Source: Cepaea nemoralis (lineage: Eukaryota; Mollusca; Gastropoda; Stylommatophora; Helicidae). From it: DNA of 64,000 nt. The position numbers and the translations under genes are program-made. Under the pieces are notes generated by a model. The model was not told the DNA's origin and ran no database searches. It saw nothing but the letters and a program-made list of their open reading frames with translations. Positions 1-12,066 of this stretch are shown here, piece after piece (the first letter of the stretch is position 1; the number at the start of each line of letters is the position of its first letter). Where the stretch lies: NCBI GenBank assembly GCA_014155875.1, contig JACEFZ010018149.1, positions 1 to 64,000 of the forward strand, in the 5' to 3' direction.

Positions 1-683
1 AACGGGCCATGAGTCTAATTTATAGCAAACATTTATCTGACAATCCCAGCCTGTATAAACGCCTTCAGTTGCTACCACTCCGCAAACGCCTGCTTTTCAA
101 TAAAGCTAAACTAATTCACAAAATCTTGCATCGGAATGCCCCAAATTACCTTTGGCCATTGTTTAAATATAATGCTAGACACAGTAAACGTTTAAATATA
201 TTACACATTCCGAAGCCTAGGATTGACTTATACAAAACAAGCTTAACGTACTCTGCAGCTCAGCTGTGGAACAATCTTCCACAAGAAATAAAAGACATCA
301 CCAATCCTTATTCATATAATCGCAAATTACTCGAACACTATCTCAGTACGGATTACCTTCCCCCATAATAATAGTGATAATAATAATAACAAAACCCTAG
401 TATAACAGCCAGTCCCCTTTTGGTAGGCCAGTATATTCCACATGGCTAATAAGTGTCTGACCATTATCTAATGTTACTGTATCGTGTAGTTTTGATGTTC
501 GCATTTTGCCAATGCTTTTATTATGCATAAGTTTTATATTGTTGCTGTTCTCTGTTAGCCTTGAATGACGTGTGAATGAAATAATGTATGGAAGAGAGTG
601 ATAGAAGGGCAGAATGTTAGACGTGCCCAATGCGTGCCCAATTCTTAACCCTTTGAAAATAAAGTTTGTTCGTTCGTTCGTTC
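1..683 (+). mobile_element. 3' end of a CR1/L2-like LINE
   Basis: The open frame at 9-368 (119 codons) looks like the extreme C-terminus of a CR1/L2/Jockey-type reverse transcriptase: a basic stretch PLRKRLLFNKAKLIHKILH, then YSAAQLWNNLP and a final F/Y-x-x-L-rich helix. About 300 bases of 3' UTR follow, ending in AATAAAG at about 659-665 and a short GTTC repeat (about 667-683), which is how many such elements end. The 5' part lies outside the window. The clade is inferred from sequence feel, not from a search. Confidence 0.6.
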
Positions 684-1500
684 CTCCTCCTCTCTCCTCC
701 TCCTCCCTCCTCCTCCTTCCTCCTCCTCCCTCTCATTCCTCCTCCTTCCTCCTCCTCCCTCTCCCTCCTCCTCCTCCCTTCTCCTCCTTCTCCTCTTTCC
801 CCCCTCCTCCTCCTAATCCCTCCTCCTCGATCCTCCTCCCTCCTATTCCTCCCTACTCCTCCTCCTCCAATCCTCCTCCTCTCTCCACCTCTCTTCCTCC
901 TACCTCCTCCTCCTCTCTCCACCTTTTCCTCCCTCATCCTCCTCCCTCTACCTCCTCCCTCCTCCTCCTTCCTCCACATCCCTCCTCCTCCCTCTTCCTC
1001 CTCCTCCCTCCTCATCATTCTTCCTACTCTTCTTCTCCCCCTCCTACCTCCTCCCTCCTCCTTCTCCCTCTTTCTTCCTCCTCCTTCTCCCTCCACCTCC
1101 TCCCTCCTCCTCCTCTCTCCTCCTCCTCTCTCCTCCTCCTCCCTCCTCCTCTCTCCTCCTCCTCCCCCTCCTCCTCCTGAGTTCTCCTCCTCCCTCCTCC
1201 TCGTTCTCCCTCCTTCTCCTTCTTCCTCCTCCCTCTTCCTCCTCCCTCCTCCTCCCTCTTCCTCCTCCTCCTCCCTCCTCCTCCTCTCTACTCCTCCTCC
1301 TCCTTCCTCCTCCTCCCTCCTCCTCCTTCTCCTCTTTCCCCCTCCTCCTAATCCCTCCTCCTCCCTCTATTCCTCCCTACTCCTCCTCCTCCCTCCTCCT
1401 ACTCTCTCTGCCTATTTCTTCCTCCCTCCTCCTCCTCCCTCCTCCTCCCTCCTCTTCCTCCTCCTTCCTCCTACTCCTCCTTTTTCTTCTTCTTCTGCTG
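684..1500. repeat. Pyrimidine-only CTCCTCC-type array (Helitron copy 1)
   Basis: Nearly every base on the + strand is C or T, arranged as irregular CTC/TCC/CTCCTCCC units. A conserved tail of (TTC)n-(TGC)n follows at about 1486-1512. The same array and tail recur at 13255-15630. Long Ser/Pro/Leu frames on + and Gly/Arg/Glu frames on - are by-products of the composition. Confidence 0.95.
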
Positions 1501-1631
1501 CTGCTGCCGCCGCTCCATTTACCCAAGTTAATTGTTGGGGGAATATGTAAAGATCTTTCAAGTGCTCTTTCTAATGCTTTTTGAAAGTTGTTCTGTTAGT
1601 TAGTTAGTTAGTTACTTAGTTAGTCGACAGA

Positions 1632-2992
1632 TCATCCTCGTTGCACATCGGACCATTCAGTCCATAAGTGCTCGGATCCCCTCCTCAGCAAATCCCGCAG
1701 CGTGTAGCGGCTAACGACGCCAGTTCTGTGTTGGTTTATCAATCTTCTTTGGCCTTCCTGCGTAGTGTTCTTGTTTGGCCACCCCTCTTTTAATTTGCTG
1801 CTCTCGCAGTCTGGCCATTGTTGTAGATTCACAGTCATCACTTGGTTCTTGCAAAAGTCTCACTTCTCGTAGAGCATTCAGAATGTCAGCCTGGTCCATG
1901 GCGCGTCCGCCCTCACAGTAGCCTCACCTGCGAGCTTGTCAGCCCGCTCATTTCCTTGTACTCCCGTATGCCCTGGCACGAAGATGAAACTAATCTTTGC
2001 CAGCCGAGACCGCTTCAGAGGCAGCAACCATTCTCTTCGGATCGACCTCTCCTCTATCCTCTTGATCATGTTCATTAGTCGCTAAGGAAACAAGCCCTAG
2101 TGAATGTCTGTGTCTCGAGCCATGTTATTTCTTTACTTACTGCCATGACTTCCATGGTCAGGCTACTTGTGGTTTCAGTGAAAGCACCAGAGTCCTCCTT
2201 CACAATTCTCCCTCCGGCCCGAGCTGTAAAGGCCCATGAGCTTCTCACATGTCGGACGACCGACCCATCTGTGTAGATGGCCGCGTCACTGTCTAGCGAA
2301 TTCTCGAAAATCAACGCTTGTACTTCAGCCTCAACAGCAGCCGGATTTTCTTGTCTGCATTTTCTATCTAGTTGGATGCAAACTGAAAAGGATGTGCAGA
2401 AGTCTGTTGGCACTTGCACCCACTCCTCGCCAGGTTCTAAGTCCTCAAGTGAACACACCTGTTGAAGAATGTCCTCGGCTTGACCCATCCACGACCGTCC
2501 TCTTTTTAACCTGCTGCCCTTCACCTTCCTAATTTCACTATGCAGTGGATGCTGTGTGTTTGCGTTAATTCTGAGGTAGGCACGTGCCCTGCAAACTTGC
2601 ATTCTCTCTTCAATGGTTGGAAAATCAAGAAGGTAGCGCATCGCCCTGCATGCTGTATCTCTTGTACATCCAAGAATAATGCGCATAGCTTCATTCTGTA
2701 TCCTTTCCATCCTTTCTATCTGCTTATGGCTGACAGTCAGGATTGCCATTGCGTACTCCAAAACAGACATGACCAGCCCCTCGTACAGAAGACATAGATG
2801 GCGCTGCTCACAGTTTGCTGCCGCCATCACCCGCATCGCTGCCAAACCCCGCTTGGCCTTTGTTATCACCTGGTCTATGTGCACATTATAAGCAAGGCTT
2901 CGATCAAACCGTATCCCCAGGTAATTCATTGCTTGCGTTCTTTCCACCGTCTCTGAACACAGCATTACAGTTGGTGTTGGATTGTTGACAAT
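1632..2992 (-). pseudogene. LINE ORF2 C-terminal half: end of RT, RNase H and tail domain
   Basis: Read on the minus strand from 2992. An RT thumb region (NYLGIRFDRSLAYNVHI; RIQNEAMRIILGCTRDT) leads into RNase H with IYTDGSVV (catalytic D), ME in SLTMEVMAVS, and FVPGHTGVQGNERADKLAG (the histidine/aspartate loop). The frame breaks near 2075 (stop, then another frame), again near 1880-1900 and near 1711. The last part, YTLRDLLRRGSEHLW, matches the tail of the related LINE at 33800-34899. This is the downstream half of the element interrupted at 2998. Confidence 0.85.
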
Positions 2993-2997
2993 ATGAT

Positions 2998-3735
2998 TGA
3001 CACAAAGTGAATGTTGACTAAGTGACAGATAGAGTGGCTATGGTTGTGTCTAGGGTATGTCCTTGTAAAGTGTGATGTTTAACAACCGATTAACCAAGAT
3101 GCATCACCACCAAAACACCAGTCAGTGAACAAGCGTTGATTTGCGCACATAATATTCCTTTAATTCTGAATTAACACAGACACATATAACATATAAATCC
3201 AGGAACAATAATTCTCTAAGAATATATCTCCATCCCAATGGAACACGTCGAATAACATGGCCTCTCAAGGCTACTAAAATCTCGTCCCACGCGACAGGTA
3301 TACTAGCCTCTCTCTAGGCCCGACTCAAAGTAACCCACTATGGGTCTCGAATTCCGCTCACTATCCCTGGAACCCACAGTGCGGAGTTATCTTCAGAACT
3401 CCGTCACAATTCTTCACGTTCTCAGACCACGACCTTCTCCTGGTCCGGTCTAGACTCCACTCCCTCTCAGCTCGGAGTCCAAACATCAACTCCCCGTCAA
3501 TCTTTGTCCCTCTCTTTTCAACAATTCTATCCCCCACAATGCTTCACACACAACACACAACCTCACTGCTCCAACTGTCTGCTTCACCAGCTCACTTCTT
3601 CTTCGCTCCCCTTTCCAATTACTGTCTTCTCATTTTCGCCCTCTGGGGGACTTACTATCCGCCCTATTTTATCTCGTGAACTGTTTATATTGTACGGCCA
3701 TTCACCTTAATGCCACTGAACACAGGCATGTGACA
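2998..3735 (-). repeat. 3' LTR (left copy)
   Basis: 738 bp. It is homologous end to end with 9200-9924 apart from small indels, and it has TG/CA termini. It is next to the polypurine tract at about 3736-3752. Confidence 0.92.
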
Positions 3736-4038
3736 CTACCCCACCCTCAAAAGAAAACATCGTTTTCAAATGTTGGGAGACTCATTCTTATCAAATATGT
3801 GACCCAGACACATTGCCTGGGTTGCCCTAAGTATGGCTGCACCTTACTCTCGCTACCACACTACATAATACATCAAAAGCTCATAGTACACTCCCATATT
3901 TCTCACACATCAATACATCCAACTTTCTATCTTGTGTACCAATGCATGAACTAATACATCACATAATAATAATACATCATAGAAAAGCATTATACTTATG
4001 TACCCACAGGTCTATTAATATCTTTAAGAAGACACAAG

Positions 4039-7000
4039 CTATTTGTGTACCGACCATATATCAGGTGGTTCTTTTCTTGCATCAACCCACCTCTGATTCC
4101 TGTCGATGCTGTGTCTACCTTTCATGTACCCATGACTCATGGTACCTCTACAATTACAACATCTGTTTGCTATCCCTAGCCCTGGGTCAGTAATGTCGCG
4201 AACACTCTTTTGACCTGACTCAACTTTCCTATCTGCATATTGTACCATTACACTTGAGTCTCTGTTTAGTCTGAACTCTTTATTCAATCTTGGCCCATAT
4301 ATCTGGCACCTTTCTTTCTGCTGCATACGCCTTATGCCTATGTGCCCTGCACATGCACTATCCTGAGCTGTTCTAGTATATCGGTCTCTGTGTGCTAAAG
4401 GTACTGCTACTTGCCCACGTGCAGTTCTGCTATCTGAAAACCTGCGAGTGAGAACATTGTTCTTCCTCTCGAAGCACCATCTACCTGTCTTTGACTGCCT
4501 ATGTTCTACTCTCCTACACCCTTGGGAACATTTGTTCAGAGTAGTATCTTGTCTCTGGGAGCCACTAGCACTATATTTGGGATCCATTCTCATCTGCTCA
4601 GCTGTACTACCCTTGTCCTGAGTTCCTGTGTCTACTTCAAGTGCCTCTTCTACCTCAGCTATACTCTCTAATTTAGGTTCTCTTGTGGTAACTACCTCAT
4701 TACTGCTTACCCTATATTTTTGGTCCCAATAAACTACTTCCTCTTCTGTACACTCTTTAACTCCTATAACATTTCCTATGATGAGATCTGCCACTGGTGA
4801 GTCTAAAACACATGCTGTCACTCTTCCTGTTATGTATGGTGTTTTTACTGTTATCACGGCTATTGGGTAGAATTCTACTGTCCCATTAAATGTTATGGAT
4901 CTAATCTTTTCCCCTGTATAATCCGAGGGTTGCACTAAACTCTTTCTCACCCCGATGGACGTACATCCGGAATCCCTAATTGTTAACGCTGGCCTATCAT
5001 TAACAAACCCATGATGCATCTTCAGACTTCCTCCTTCATGCACTGCTGATCCTGCTTTAACTGTGTGACCACATATTAAGACTGGCTGACTGTCTTTTTC
5101 AAAAAGAGGTTTGCACCCACTACAATCTTCATTGTTCAGCGTCTCAATTACTTGTGCTGCATTTGAGTGCTCTGTTTCTCTCATCCTACATTGATGACTG
5201 ACATGCCCGTTCCTTCCACATTTGAAACAAGTGATCTCCCTTTTACTGTTGTTCGTTGGTCCATCTGATGGTTGTGCATCACAATCTGTCATTTTGTGTC
5301 TCCAGCTCCCACAATTCCAACATCCGGCATAATTTGGACGTCTCTGGAAGTTCCCTCTTCTATATGGGTACCGTCCTACTCTACCACCATTGTTTCCTCG
5401 GAAACCATCTGCCACTGGTGAGTCTAAAACACATGCTGTCACTCTTCCTGTTATGTATGGTGTTTTTACTGTTATCACGGCTATTGGGTAGAATTCTACT
5501 GTCCCATTTAAATGTTTATGGATCTAATCTTTTCCCCTGTATAATCCGAGGGTTGCACTAAACTCTTTCTCACCCCGATGGACGTACATCCGGAATCCCT
5601 AATTGTTAACGCTGGCCTATCATTAACAAACCCATGATGCATCTTCAGACTTCCTCCTTCATGCACTGCTGATCCTGCTTTAACTGTGTGACCACATATT
5701 AAGACTGGCTGACTGTCTTTTTCAAAAAGAGGTTTGCACCCACTACAATCTTCATTGTTCAGCGTCTCAATTACTTGTGCTGCATTTGAGTGCTCTGTTT
5801 CTCTCATCCTACATTGATGACTGACATGCCCGTTCCTTCCACATTTGAAACAAGTGATCTCCTTTTTACTGTTGTTCGTTGGTCCATCTGATGGTTGTTG
5901 CATCACAATCTGTCATTTTGTGTCTCCAGCTCCCAACAATTCCACATCCGGCATAATTTGGACGTCTCTGGAAGTTCCCTCTTCTATATGGGTACCGTCC
6001 TACTCTACCACCATTGTTTCCTCGGAAACCATTATCTTGAAGTTCTTGCTGCTCACCTTTCTGTGCTGAATCCACACTTTTCGCCCTTGGTCTAATGACT
6101 GGATTCTGGTCCTGTTTAGTGTACGCTGCACAGACTATTTCCTCACTCATTAGTTTCCCAATAGAACTGTTAGGATGTGCAGTCATGTAATTTTGCCCTA
6201 ACTGTGACATTGTGTCTATGTCCTTTGGCTTACGTTCTTTCGAAGAAAGCCACTAAATTAGTATTGCACGATGATACCACCTTGTCTCTCAGCATTAAAT
6301 CCACTAATTTATTAAAATCTTTTCCTACCTCTGCCAGCTCCATCCACTTATTAAATGTATTCTTTACTGTGTTAACAAAGTCTGTGAAATCTTGATTTGT
6401 CCTCTGGCACTAACTGTCTAAACTTTGTCCTATATCCATGCTCAGTGAGTTGGAACTTAGTCAGCAAACTGTTGACGTAAGATAGTGTAGTTGTTTCTTT
6501 CTTCTACAGGTAAATTGAACATGGTGTCTAGTGCCTTGCCCGTAAGAAGCTCCCCTAGTCTAATAGCATACTGGTCTTCGGGATGCCTAACACTTTCGCT
6601 GATTGCCTGATATCTGTCAAGATAAGCTTCAAGGTTGTCTCGGTCCGTAAAGTATGGCAGTTTTAATCTCTGTGACGACTGCGACGGTCTTCTGCTTTCC
6701 TCACTTTGACCTTTCGAAGATAGTTCTAGTTTTCTTAACTCGATTTCAGTTTGCATCTGGCACTTGATCGTCTCTTTCTCAATTTCCATTTCAGCTAACT
6801 TTACTTCCTGTAGACGTTTGTTTTCCATTTCAGCTAGTTTTACTTGCGTCTCTTTCTCTTCCTGTAGACGCTTGTTTCCATTTCAGCTAGTTTTACTTGC
6901 GTCTCTTTCTCTTCCTGTAGAACGCTTTGCCTCGCGTTCATTATGCCTCTCCTCTCTTTCCGTTCTGCTTTGTTCTTTCGCTTCTGCATACTCCTGTAAC

Positions 7001-7095
7001 TCTTTACCTTTCAGGCCTATTCGTTCCCCTGCTTCAATATATTCCATTAAAGTAGGCATCTTGTACTTGTGGACACGTTGCTGTGAATCAGCCAA
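4039..7095 (-). pseudogene. gag-pro with integrase remnant of the LTR retrotransposon
   Basis: The minus-strand reading starts near 7095 (MADSQQRVHKYKMPTLMEYI), followed by a Glu/Arg/Lys-rich coiled-coil-like stretch and a gag core (RLKLPYFTDRDNLEAYLDRY at about 6650). Two zinc knuckles follow (CWNCGSWRHKMTDC; CFKCGRNGHVSHQC), then an aspartic protease with DSGCTS and a downstream ADLIIGN. The frame is broken between 6828 and 6883, between 6210 and 6457, and around 5870-5906. The stretch containing both knuckles and the protease start is duplicated in tandem. Downstream of the protease, AGHIGIRRMQQK and NRDSSVM resemble a decayed integrase HHCC domain. RT and RNase H are absent, so an internal deletion removed them. 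Confidence 0.8.
4788..6032. repeat. Tandem duplication of about 621-624 bp inside gag-pro
   Basis: 4788-5408 and 5409-6032 are nearly identical. Both contain the Gly/Arg-rich stretch, two CCHC knuckles and the protease DSG motif. The junction fuses the protease end directly to the upstream Gly/Arg-rich stretch. Confidence 0.9.
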
Positions 7096-9199
7096 CTATA
7101 AATGTGAAGACTCTGCTGTTAGTCTTTGTGTCACTTCCCTAAGTACACCCGCACTCCCTGTGTACATAAATCCGTAGTGCTACAATATCACTCTGTACTC
7201 ACCCAGTCACTCTATAAGCACTAGGTAGTGAAGGGGGAAGTATCACCTATACTCCCTTATATCTATATATCTATGACCAAAAGTTCATAAAGTCCCTGGA
7301 AATATTGTTAAACATACATATAAATACATATACAAACAAATGGATGATAACACTAAGTGATGACTATCCAACGCTAGACTTCACAAGCTGAGTACACGGA
7401 GACGATGATGACACAGAAATAAACCACAGTAACAAATACAAGCTTGTGTAGGGACATCCACAGTGCGCGTAAAATATAAACTGACTCAGATACCACTAGA
7501 TAGTAGACACGACAAAAGTTCACAATAATAACATATATCTGAACACAGCAAATATTATATGCAAATATTATGAAAAGAAAGAGAAACAAAAACAATTTAT
7601 AGCATCAACATATACACAAATCTGACGTCAGACAACTCGGCTCTAGATATTGGTTAAGACTAGTTCAATGCCCCTGCACGTTACGTCAACTCATTAACGT
7701 TTTTCTTACAAAAATATCGTAAGCACCAGAAAGACAAATAAATTATTGTGCTGTATCCCGACTCTCGAGAAACACCCCAAAAATTCCCTACTCTTGACAA
7801 ACACTGGACCACATACAAATAATTGCGTGACACCCGACAACAATAAATATGACGATGGGAGCAAAACAATAAAAAATAATAATGTGTAACTGGTTGGCCG
7901 ACAAATATGGGCCTATTAATCCGTCGCCAAAAATTCTTTTTATTCAGTCACCAAAGTTTTTGTTCGTTTTAATCGTTATTCGCAATCAGCTGGAAATGTC
8001 TACGACGCTAGATTTCAAACCGACTTCTTGTTTTGTTGAGTGGTTATTGAATTCACGTGGTGATCAAAAATTCCAACTGTCGACAAAAGTTGAAGATGAT
8101 AGTGATATCCAACTGTTCTGTCTCGACACAGTCCGTAACGTTATTGTACTTTCTCTGTACGTGGTGGTACCACAGTAATAATCCAAAGTGTTCTCTCGAT
8201 ATGTTGTTACTTTCGTTGCGGAGATGGCGCTTCGCTGTATCATTAATGTTATGGATTTTCGTTACCCGACAAGATTCACCAAAAAGAAAAGGAGAATGGC
8301 AGGCAATGTTCAGCGCTTTAAATTTGGGTATATAAATCCTTATCGGCAAAGAAGTACAACCATGGTTACGATGACGATAAGTTAAAACTGTTTGCTCATA
8401 ACAGAATAATGATGACAACGGCTTGAACAAAGACGAAACATCAAATCTGGCTTTCTTTCAAAACACCCTTGTTTATCCCGATCTCCTGTGGAAATTCCCT
8501 TCAGTCAACTGTCCGTCAAATCAGCGACTGCCAATTTTTCTCTGTTTTCCAAACATGTACTTCCCCAGTACCTGGACGCTGGTGTACCCACCCGTCCTAT
8601 TTACTGCGTCGAAAAATCTTGACCAGTCAACTTGCAACAACACAGTGCGCTTGCCTCCAGCACACACACAACTGTCAATTATCTTTGGTTCCCAATCCTG
8701 TCACCGTAATGGACTCTCCCGGTTAGTCTGTATGGCGTGTCTTTATCACCGACTTTTGTGCTGCCGCTGTTTTTTTGACACCCCCACTCGCTTTAGCGAT
8801 ATGGTTGGTTCCAATTCACCTGTAGTGGACTTGACGTAGACTGCTGTAGCCAGTTCCCGCACGGAGACAAACTCAGTGTTATACGGTGGACACACTTGAA
8901 CTGTCTGCTAGCTTGTGATTTCCGCCGCGTACCCTCCCCGCGCGCTGACAGTTTTTTCTTCGATGCGGCGTCTTACACACACAACAGAATTGCTGTTAAT
9001 CTCTTGACGCAGTACTGTATAAATTGATGGAACGAAGTCACAGATAATAACTCCTCTCTTTCAGCGAAGAGCCCCCAGAAATCTCCGTATGACAACAATG
9101 TCAATAATGCTCTTGACCTACGTGGCCTTTCAGATACTCCTTACTAAGCGACGAGCGCCCAGATGTTCTTGATCGGACGAGCTCACAGAAATCTCTCTC
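7096..9199. other. LTR element leader, no gene recognised
   Basis: About 2.1 kb between the presumed 5' LTR (9200-9924) and gag. Only short open frames are present, none with recognisable domains. I see no clear primer-binding site next to 9199. Confidence 0.5.
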
Positions 9200-9924
9200 T
9201 GACACAAAGTGAATGTTGACTAAGTGACAGATAGAGTGGCTATGGTTGTGTCTAGGGTGTGTCCTTGTAAAGTGTGATGTTTAACAACCGATTAACCAAG
9301 ATGCATCACCAGTCAGTGAACAAGCGTTGATTTGCGCACATAATATTCCTTTAATTCTGAATTAACACACACACATATAACATATAAATCCAGGAACATA
9401 ATTCTCTAAGAATATATCTCCATCCCATGGAACACGTCGAATAACATGGCCTCTCAAGGCTACTAAAATCTCGTCCCACACGACAGGTATACTAGCCTCT
9501 CTCTAGGCCCGACTCAAAGTAACCCACTATGGTCTCGAATTCCGCTCACTATCCCTGGAACCCACAGTGCGGAGTTATCTTCAGAACTCCGTCACAATTC
9601 TTCACGTTCTCAGACCACGACCTTCTCCTGGTCCGGTCTAGACTCCACTCCCTTCTCAGCTCGGAGTCCAAAACATCAACTCCCCGTCAATCTTGTCCCT
9701 CTCTTTTCAACAATTCTATCCCCCACAATGCTTCACACACAACACACAACCTCACTGCTCCAACTGTCTGCTTCACCAGCTCACTTCTTCTTCGCTCCCC
9801 TTTCCAATTACTGTCTTCTCATTTTCGCCCTCTGGGGGACTTACTATCCGCCCTATTTTATCTCGTGAACTGTTTATATTGTACGGCCATTCACCTTAAT
9901 GCCACTGAACACAGGCATGTGACA
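9200..9924 (-). repeat. 5' LTR (right copy)
   Basis: 725 bp, the partner of 2998-3735. It is followed directly by the target duplication ATGAT and then by the reverse transcriptase of the host LINE. Confidence 0.92.
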
Positions 9925-9929
9925 ATGAT

Positions 9930-12066
9930 TATTCAACGAGAACCAAGTCACTGTTGCCTTTGTTGGGTTGACCATTGCCCCAGCTTCATCACACCAAGTA
10001 CTTATGCGATTGAGTTCGGTTTGTAGTTCCACAGCAACCTCCTCTCTATCCTTACCCTGACGATACACTAAAACATCATCGGCATATGACAATGTCCTGC
10101 CAGGTCCAGTGATCTGCTCACTGGTGATTCTCACTGTGTAGGCGTTGAACAGTACCGGAGATAATGGTGATCCCTGTGGTAGCCAGATATATTGTTGTTG
10201 GTTCCGAAGTCCAACTGCCACATCTAAAAACTACTTTCCGTTGGAAGAGAGCTGCAGCGATCCAACTAAGGAGGAATGGACTTACGTTTAGTTCAAGAAG
10301 CTGAAACATTAAAAAATCCAGTGGTACTCTGTTGTATGCGTCCTCAAGAATCAATCGCTGCAGCAACGGTTTCAGTGCCTGAGTGGAAACCTTCATAGAC
10401 ATCGTGGGCAAAGACTGCTGCATTGGTCCAGGTTTCTCTTTTGGACGGTACCCACCCAGGGTAGGTGGGAAAACACCTTGCCTCTCTAGTTGGCTTGATA
10501 TTTTCCTGGCAATTACCTTCTCCAGCAGCTTGCCTATTGTATTCTGCATGGTTATAATTCGATATCCCTGAATTTTCTTGTGGTCTTTGTCAGGCTTCGG
10601 CAAGGGAATCAGATAGCTGTGTAACCATTCCTCCTTGATGCTAGCACTCCCTATACTGTTGTTGTACATGTCTGCTAGTTTCTCTAGCTCATTGTCGGTA
10701 CACCTATTTATGTCGTCGTATCTTATGCCATCAGGACCTGGAGCACTGTTTTTGATCGTCGAAGCACAGCCTTGATTTCTTGCCCTGTCACTGTGTCTTC
10801 ATCCGACGTGTTCTGGGCCTTGCATCTGTCTGAGGTGACCTCCTTGGCCAGATTCCGGCCTCCCATGTCTGTCTGGTTGCTCTGCTCAAGGTAGCGTTCA
10901 AAGAGGGCTTTGCCCTTGTCCTCGTCAGTCCTCTGCCAGATGAGGTCAGCACCTTGGAAGTCAGAAATGCTCTTATTCTTGACTACACCACTCATGCTTT
11001 TATGTAGTCGCCAGAACAATTTCAGTGACTTGTCTGTGCTTACTCTTTGACACACCTCTGCCCATTTTTCGCTTTTAACCACCGTGACCAGTTTTTTGAA
11101 ATAGCTTACTTTTGTGTGCATCTCTCTTTCTAAGTGCAAGCAGGGACTAGGATGACCAGCTCTGTTCTTCTTGGCATTTTGCCATCTCCTTACAGCACTA
11201 CGCTTATCCACCCAAGCCTTCTCCACCTCGAAACTCCACCACGGTGGCTGCTCCCAGCTTTTTTTCCTTTTCTTCCTGCCCTGAAACGTTCTGCGCTTGT
11301 CACGTCTTATTTTACTCACCACATCTTGCCCTGTACTGTCATACTGGAACGTCTTTACCTTTAGCTTGTGCTGCCTGGTTCTGCCTTTCTCCACCAATAT
11401 GCTGCATGGGTGGTGGTCGCTGCCATGGTGTCCTAGGACACCCCATCTACACACTGTAGTGAGTGAAGGTGAAACTAGCGCCAGATCAATAGCACTGTCC
11501 TCATCGCCTGGACGGCTTGCTGTCCTGGTGACACAGCCACTGTTGATACAAACCAGGTCGATGGTTTCCAGTGCAGTCTCGAGCTCCTCCCCTTGTGTAT
11601 TGGAGGAAGTGTTTCCCCATGATCTGCCTTTAGCGTTGAAGTCACCACAGAAAATAACATTTCTCTCGTGTCCTAATATGCCACTTAAGCACTGCCACTT
11701 CTGGGCGTCCACACTCGCATTGCGGGCATAAACATTAACCAACACGAATGGTATACTGGAATGAACTCTCAACGCCTGTATTTGTATATCGTCACTGTCC
11801 CAACTGGACATGTCTAGCTCTGACGCCACCATGCTGTCGCGAACGAGAATCGCCGTTCCCAGATGTCGTCTGTTATAGAAACATTTGAAGCCGGCAATTC
11901 GGAGTAGCTGATCGCCCAGTCTCGTCTCCTGGAGTGCTACAATGTCGTTCCTGTAAACTAGGGTTTCTAAAATAGAGCCCCGTTGTTTTACACTGGCACA
12001 GTTCCAATATAGAATACGGATGTTCCTGAGTCCTAGACGGTGACACTTGAGTCTAAAACGTCTCAA
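9930..12066 (-). pseudogene. LINE ORF2 N-terminal half: APE endonuclease and RT
   Basis: From 12066 leftwards on the minus strand. The endonuclease shows RILYWNCASV, ALQETRLGD, FCGDFNAKGRSWG and HGSDHHPCSI, covering the metal-binding Asn/Glu/Asp and the His of APE enzymes. It is open to about 10723, where a one-base shift moves the frame. RT motifs follow: LIPLPKPDKD, the LEDAYNRVPLDFL block, QGSPLSPVLFN and the catalytic YADD within SYADDVLVYRQG. Further shifts occur near 10350-10400 and 10200. It ends at the LTR insertion and continues at 2992. No ORF1 is recognised upstream. Confidence 0.85.

Larger units (their letters stand above)
2998..9924 (-). mobile_element. LTR retrotransposon (Gypsy-like), internally deleted
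   Basis: Two direct LTRs, 2998-3735 and 9200-9924, each read TG...CA on either strand and are close to identical. The element is flanked by the 5-bp duplication ATGAT (2993-2997 and 9925-9929). A purine tract, GAGGGTGGGGTAG on the minus strand, abuts the inner edge of the left LTR. That makes it the polypurine tract and the left LTR the 3' LTR, so the element runs right to left. Inside are gag, CCHC knuckles, a retropepsin and an integrase zinc-binding remnant. No RT or RNase H is visible. Gypsy versus another superfamily is uncertain. Confidence 0.9.
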
